From Arenicola marina (lineage: Eukaryota; Annelida; Polychaeta; Arenicolidae), in the NCBI GenBank assembly GCA_964019135.1, contig OZ025249.1:806001-870000 (forward strand): a stretch of DNA of 64,000 bases, given 5' to 3'. The notes beneath the pieces are model-generated. The model ran no database searches, was not told the DNA's origin, and saw nothing but the letters and a program-made list of their open reading frames with translations. Position numbers and translations under genes: made by a program. This document shows, in pieces, positions 62,965-64,000 of the stretch. The stretch's first letter is position 1. Each line of letters starts with the position of its first letter.

Positions 62965-62977
62965 TGACCTTTGACCT
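62965..62977 (-). promoter_or_regulatory. Perfect DR1 motif, minus strand
   Basis: TGACCTTTGACCT reads AGGTCAAAGGTCA on the minus strand, the ideal DR1. It lies 13 bp from the plus-strand DR1 in inverted orientation. Confidence 0.45.
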
Positions 62978-63014
62978 CCAGATGCCATGGGTAGTGACCA
63001 GAGCGGCCGATGAT

Positions 63015-63020
63015 CACGTG
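63015..63020. promoter_or_regulatory. E-box CACGTG
   Basis: A palindromic CACGTG sits in TGATCACGTGTAGATCA, the core recognised by USF, Myc/Max and CLOCK-type bHLH factors. A six-base motif is expected by chance fairly often; its place in the cluster is the only reason to list it. Confidence 0.25.
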
Positions 63021-63230
63021 TAGATCACTCGGGGTCCCGCCTGGCTCGTCGCGGTTGGGGGTTGTTGGGGTCGGTGAAGCGGGGAGGGGGTCGCGATGAG
63101 GGGAAGATGCGCAAGAACTTGATATCACATGTCAAGGTTATCAGCGTGCGTCGGGCTATCTTGTTGAAAGCTTCTATCACTTATCACCTTCTGACCTTAT
63201 AACCCCGCTCCCGCGAGACCGCCAACAGTG

Positions 63231-63244
63231 CCACCAGATGGCGC
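63231..63244 (+). promoter_or_regulatory. CTCF consensus motif
   Basis: CCACCAGATGGCGC matches all 14 positions of CCASYAGRKGGCRS, the core of the CTCF site shared across bilaterians. It stands about 85-95 bp before the next array, in a position suited to a boundary element. Confidence 0.5.
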
Positions 63245-63326
63245 GGGTGGCCGAGGGGCTATCGCATCCTCGCCGGCCGGATTCAGGAACCATACTCGAC
63301 TTCTAGAGCATTTTCGGGCATCCAGC

Positions 63327-64000
63327 TCCCGAAGTTCCGTATCCCGAGATCTGACTATTGAAGTCTGTATCCCGAGAGCGGACCCCTGAATCCCGTATCC
63401 CGAGGGCGGACCCCTGAATCCCGTATCATGAGGGCTGACTCCTGAAGTCCGTATTCCGAGGGCGGACTCCTAAAGTCCGTATCCCGAGGGCGGACTCCTG
63501 AAGCCCGTACCCCGAGGGCGGAACCCTGAATCCCGTATCCCGAGGGCGGACCCCTGAATCCCGTATCCCGAGGGCGGACTCCTGAAGCCCGTATCCCGAG
63601 GGCGGACTCCTGAAGTCGGTATCCCGAGGGCGGACTCCTGAAGCCCGTATCCCGAGGGCGGACTCCTGAAGCCCGTATCCCGAGGGCGGACCCCTCAATC
63701 CCGTATCCCGAGGGCGGACTCCTGAAGTCGGTATCCCGAGGGCGGACTCCTGAAGTCGGTATCCCGAGGGCGGACTCCTGAAGCCCGTATCCCGAGGGCG
63801 GACTCCTGAAGCCCGTATCCCGAGGGCGGACTCCTGAAGTTTGTATCCCGAGGGCGGACTCCTGAAGCTCGTATCCCGAGGGCGGACTCCTGAATCCCGT
63901 ATCCCGAGGGCGGACTCCTGAAGTCGGTATCCCGAGAGCGGACCCCTGAATCCCGTATCCCGAGGGCGGACTCCTGAAGCCCGTATCCCGAGGGCGGACT
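63327..64000 (+). repeat. 28-bp minisatellite (array 13), running off the window
   Basis: The unit is GTATCCCGAGGGCGGACTCC followed by TGAAG(T/C)C(C/G). The first units are degenerate (CCGTATCCCGAGATCTGAC, GTCTGTATCCCGAGAGCGGACC) and later ones are very uniform. About 23 units are visible. It continues past the window end. Minus-strand frames (QESALGIRTSGV-like) are by-products. Confidence 0.96.

Larger units (their letters stand above)
62909..63326. promoter_or_regulatory. Single-copy island with clustered regulatory-type motifs
   Basis: These 418 bp between two arrays contain two CTCF-like motifs, two DR1 nuclear-receptor motifs in opposite orientation and an E-box. The first 90 bp form an imperfect inverted repeat. 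From 63,050 to 63,110 it is G-rich. No coding frame is recognised. It may be an insulator or enhancer, or the end of a mobile element. The motifs are seen directly; the role is inference. Confidence 0.35.

Noticed and set aside
1-64000. Retroviral, LTR or Polinton-type elements
   Set aside because: I saw no sequence resembling capsid, polymerase, integrase or long terminal repeats in the single-copy gaps or arrays.

Overview
This window looks like animal nuclear DNA and consists almost entirely of tandem repeats. I count at least thirteen distinct minisatellite or satellite arrays, with unit lengths of about 45, 45, 28, 39, 14, 20, 49, 19 (plus a spacer), 21, 21, 32, 51 and 28 bp. By my estimate they cover about 90% of the 64 kb. 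I recognise no complete protein-coding gene, no rRNA and no working tRNA. Signs of an animal genome are a tRNA-derived SINE with Pol III A and B boxes, consensus GT(A/G)AGT splice donors, CTCF-like and nuclear-receptor DR1 motifs, and hAT-like end motifs. A marine invertebrate such as amphioxus, or possibly a mollusc, fits the style. I remember intronic minisatellites that begin at exon-intron junctions being reported in amphioxus, but I cannot verify that here, so the species is inference.

Layout. 1-24,744: a 45-bp array with higher-order copies of about 4.1-4.9 kb. 24,745-28,922: an unrelated 45-bp array. 28,923-30,015: single-copy DNA ending in a possible exon. 30,016-30,668: a 28-bp array carrying GTAAGT. 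30,669-32,394: a 39-bp array. 32,395-32,925: a 14-bp array. 32,926-33,784: single copy. 33,785-38,754: a 20-bp array with a CCAAT-box core in nearly every unit. 38,755-39,334: single copy with a 44-codon ORF. 39,335-39,556: a 49-bp array. 39,557-39,660: a possible exon. 39,661-47,044: a GC-rich 19-bp array broken up by a spacer that contains GTGAGT. 47,045-48,720: a block holding two 21-bp arrays between inverted motifs. 48,721-49,796: single copy. 49,797-50,028: a 32-bp array that shares its core with the 39-47 kb array. 50,029-62,908: a pyrimidine-rich array of about 51 bp containing three copies of one SINE insertion. 62,909-63,326: a motif-rich single-copy island. 63,327-64,000: a 28-bp array that runs off the window.

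The many long open frames follow from unit lengths divisible by three and stop-free unit sequences, and frequent 1-bp unit length changes shift the frame, so I do not call them genes. The most interesting biology is (i) two arrays that repeat a consensus 5' splice donor and start at the edge of open single-copy sequence, (ii) arrays that repeat NF-Y and AP-1 motifs hundreds of times, (iii) one SINE insertion copied by array growth, and (iv) a small island with CTCF, DR1 and E-box motifs next to the last two arrays.
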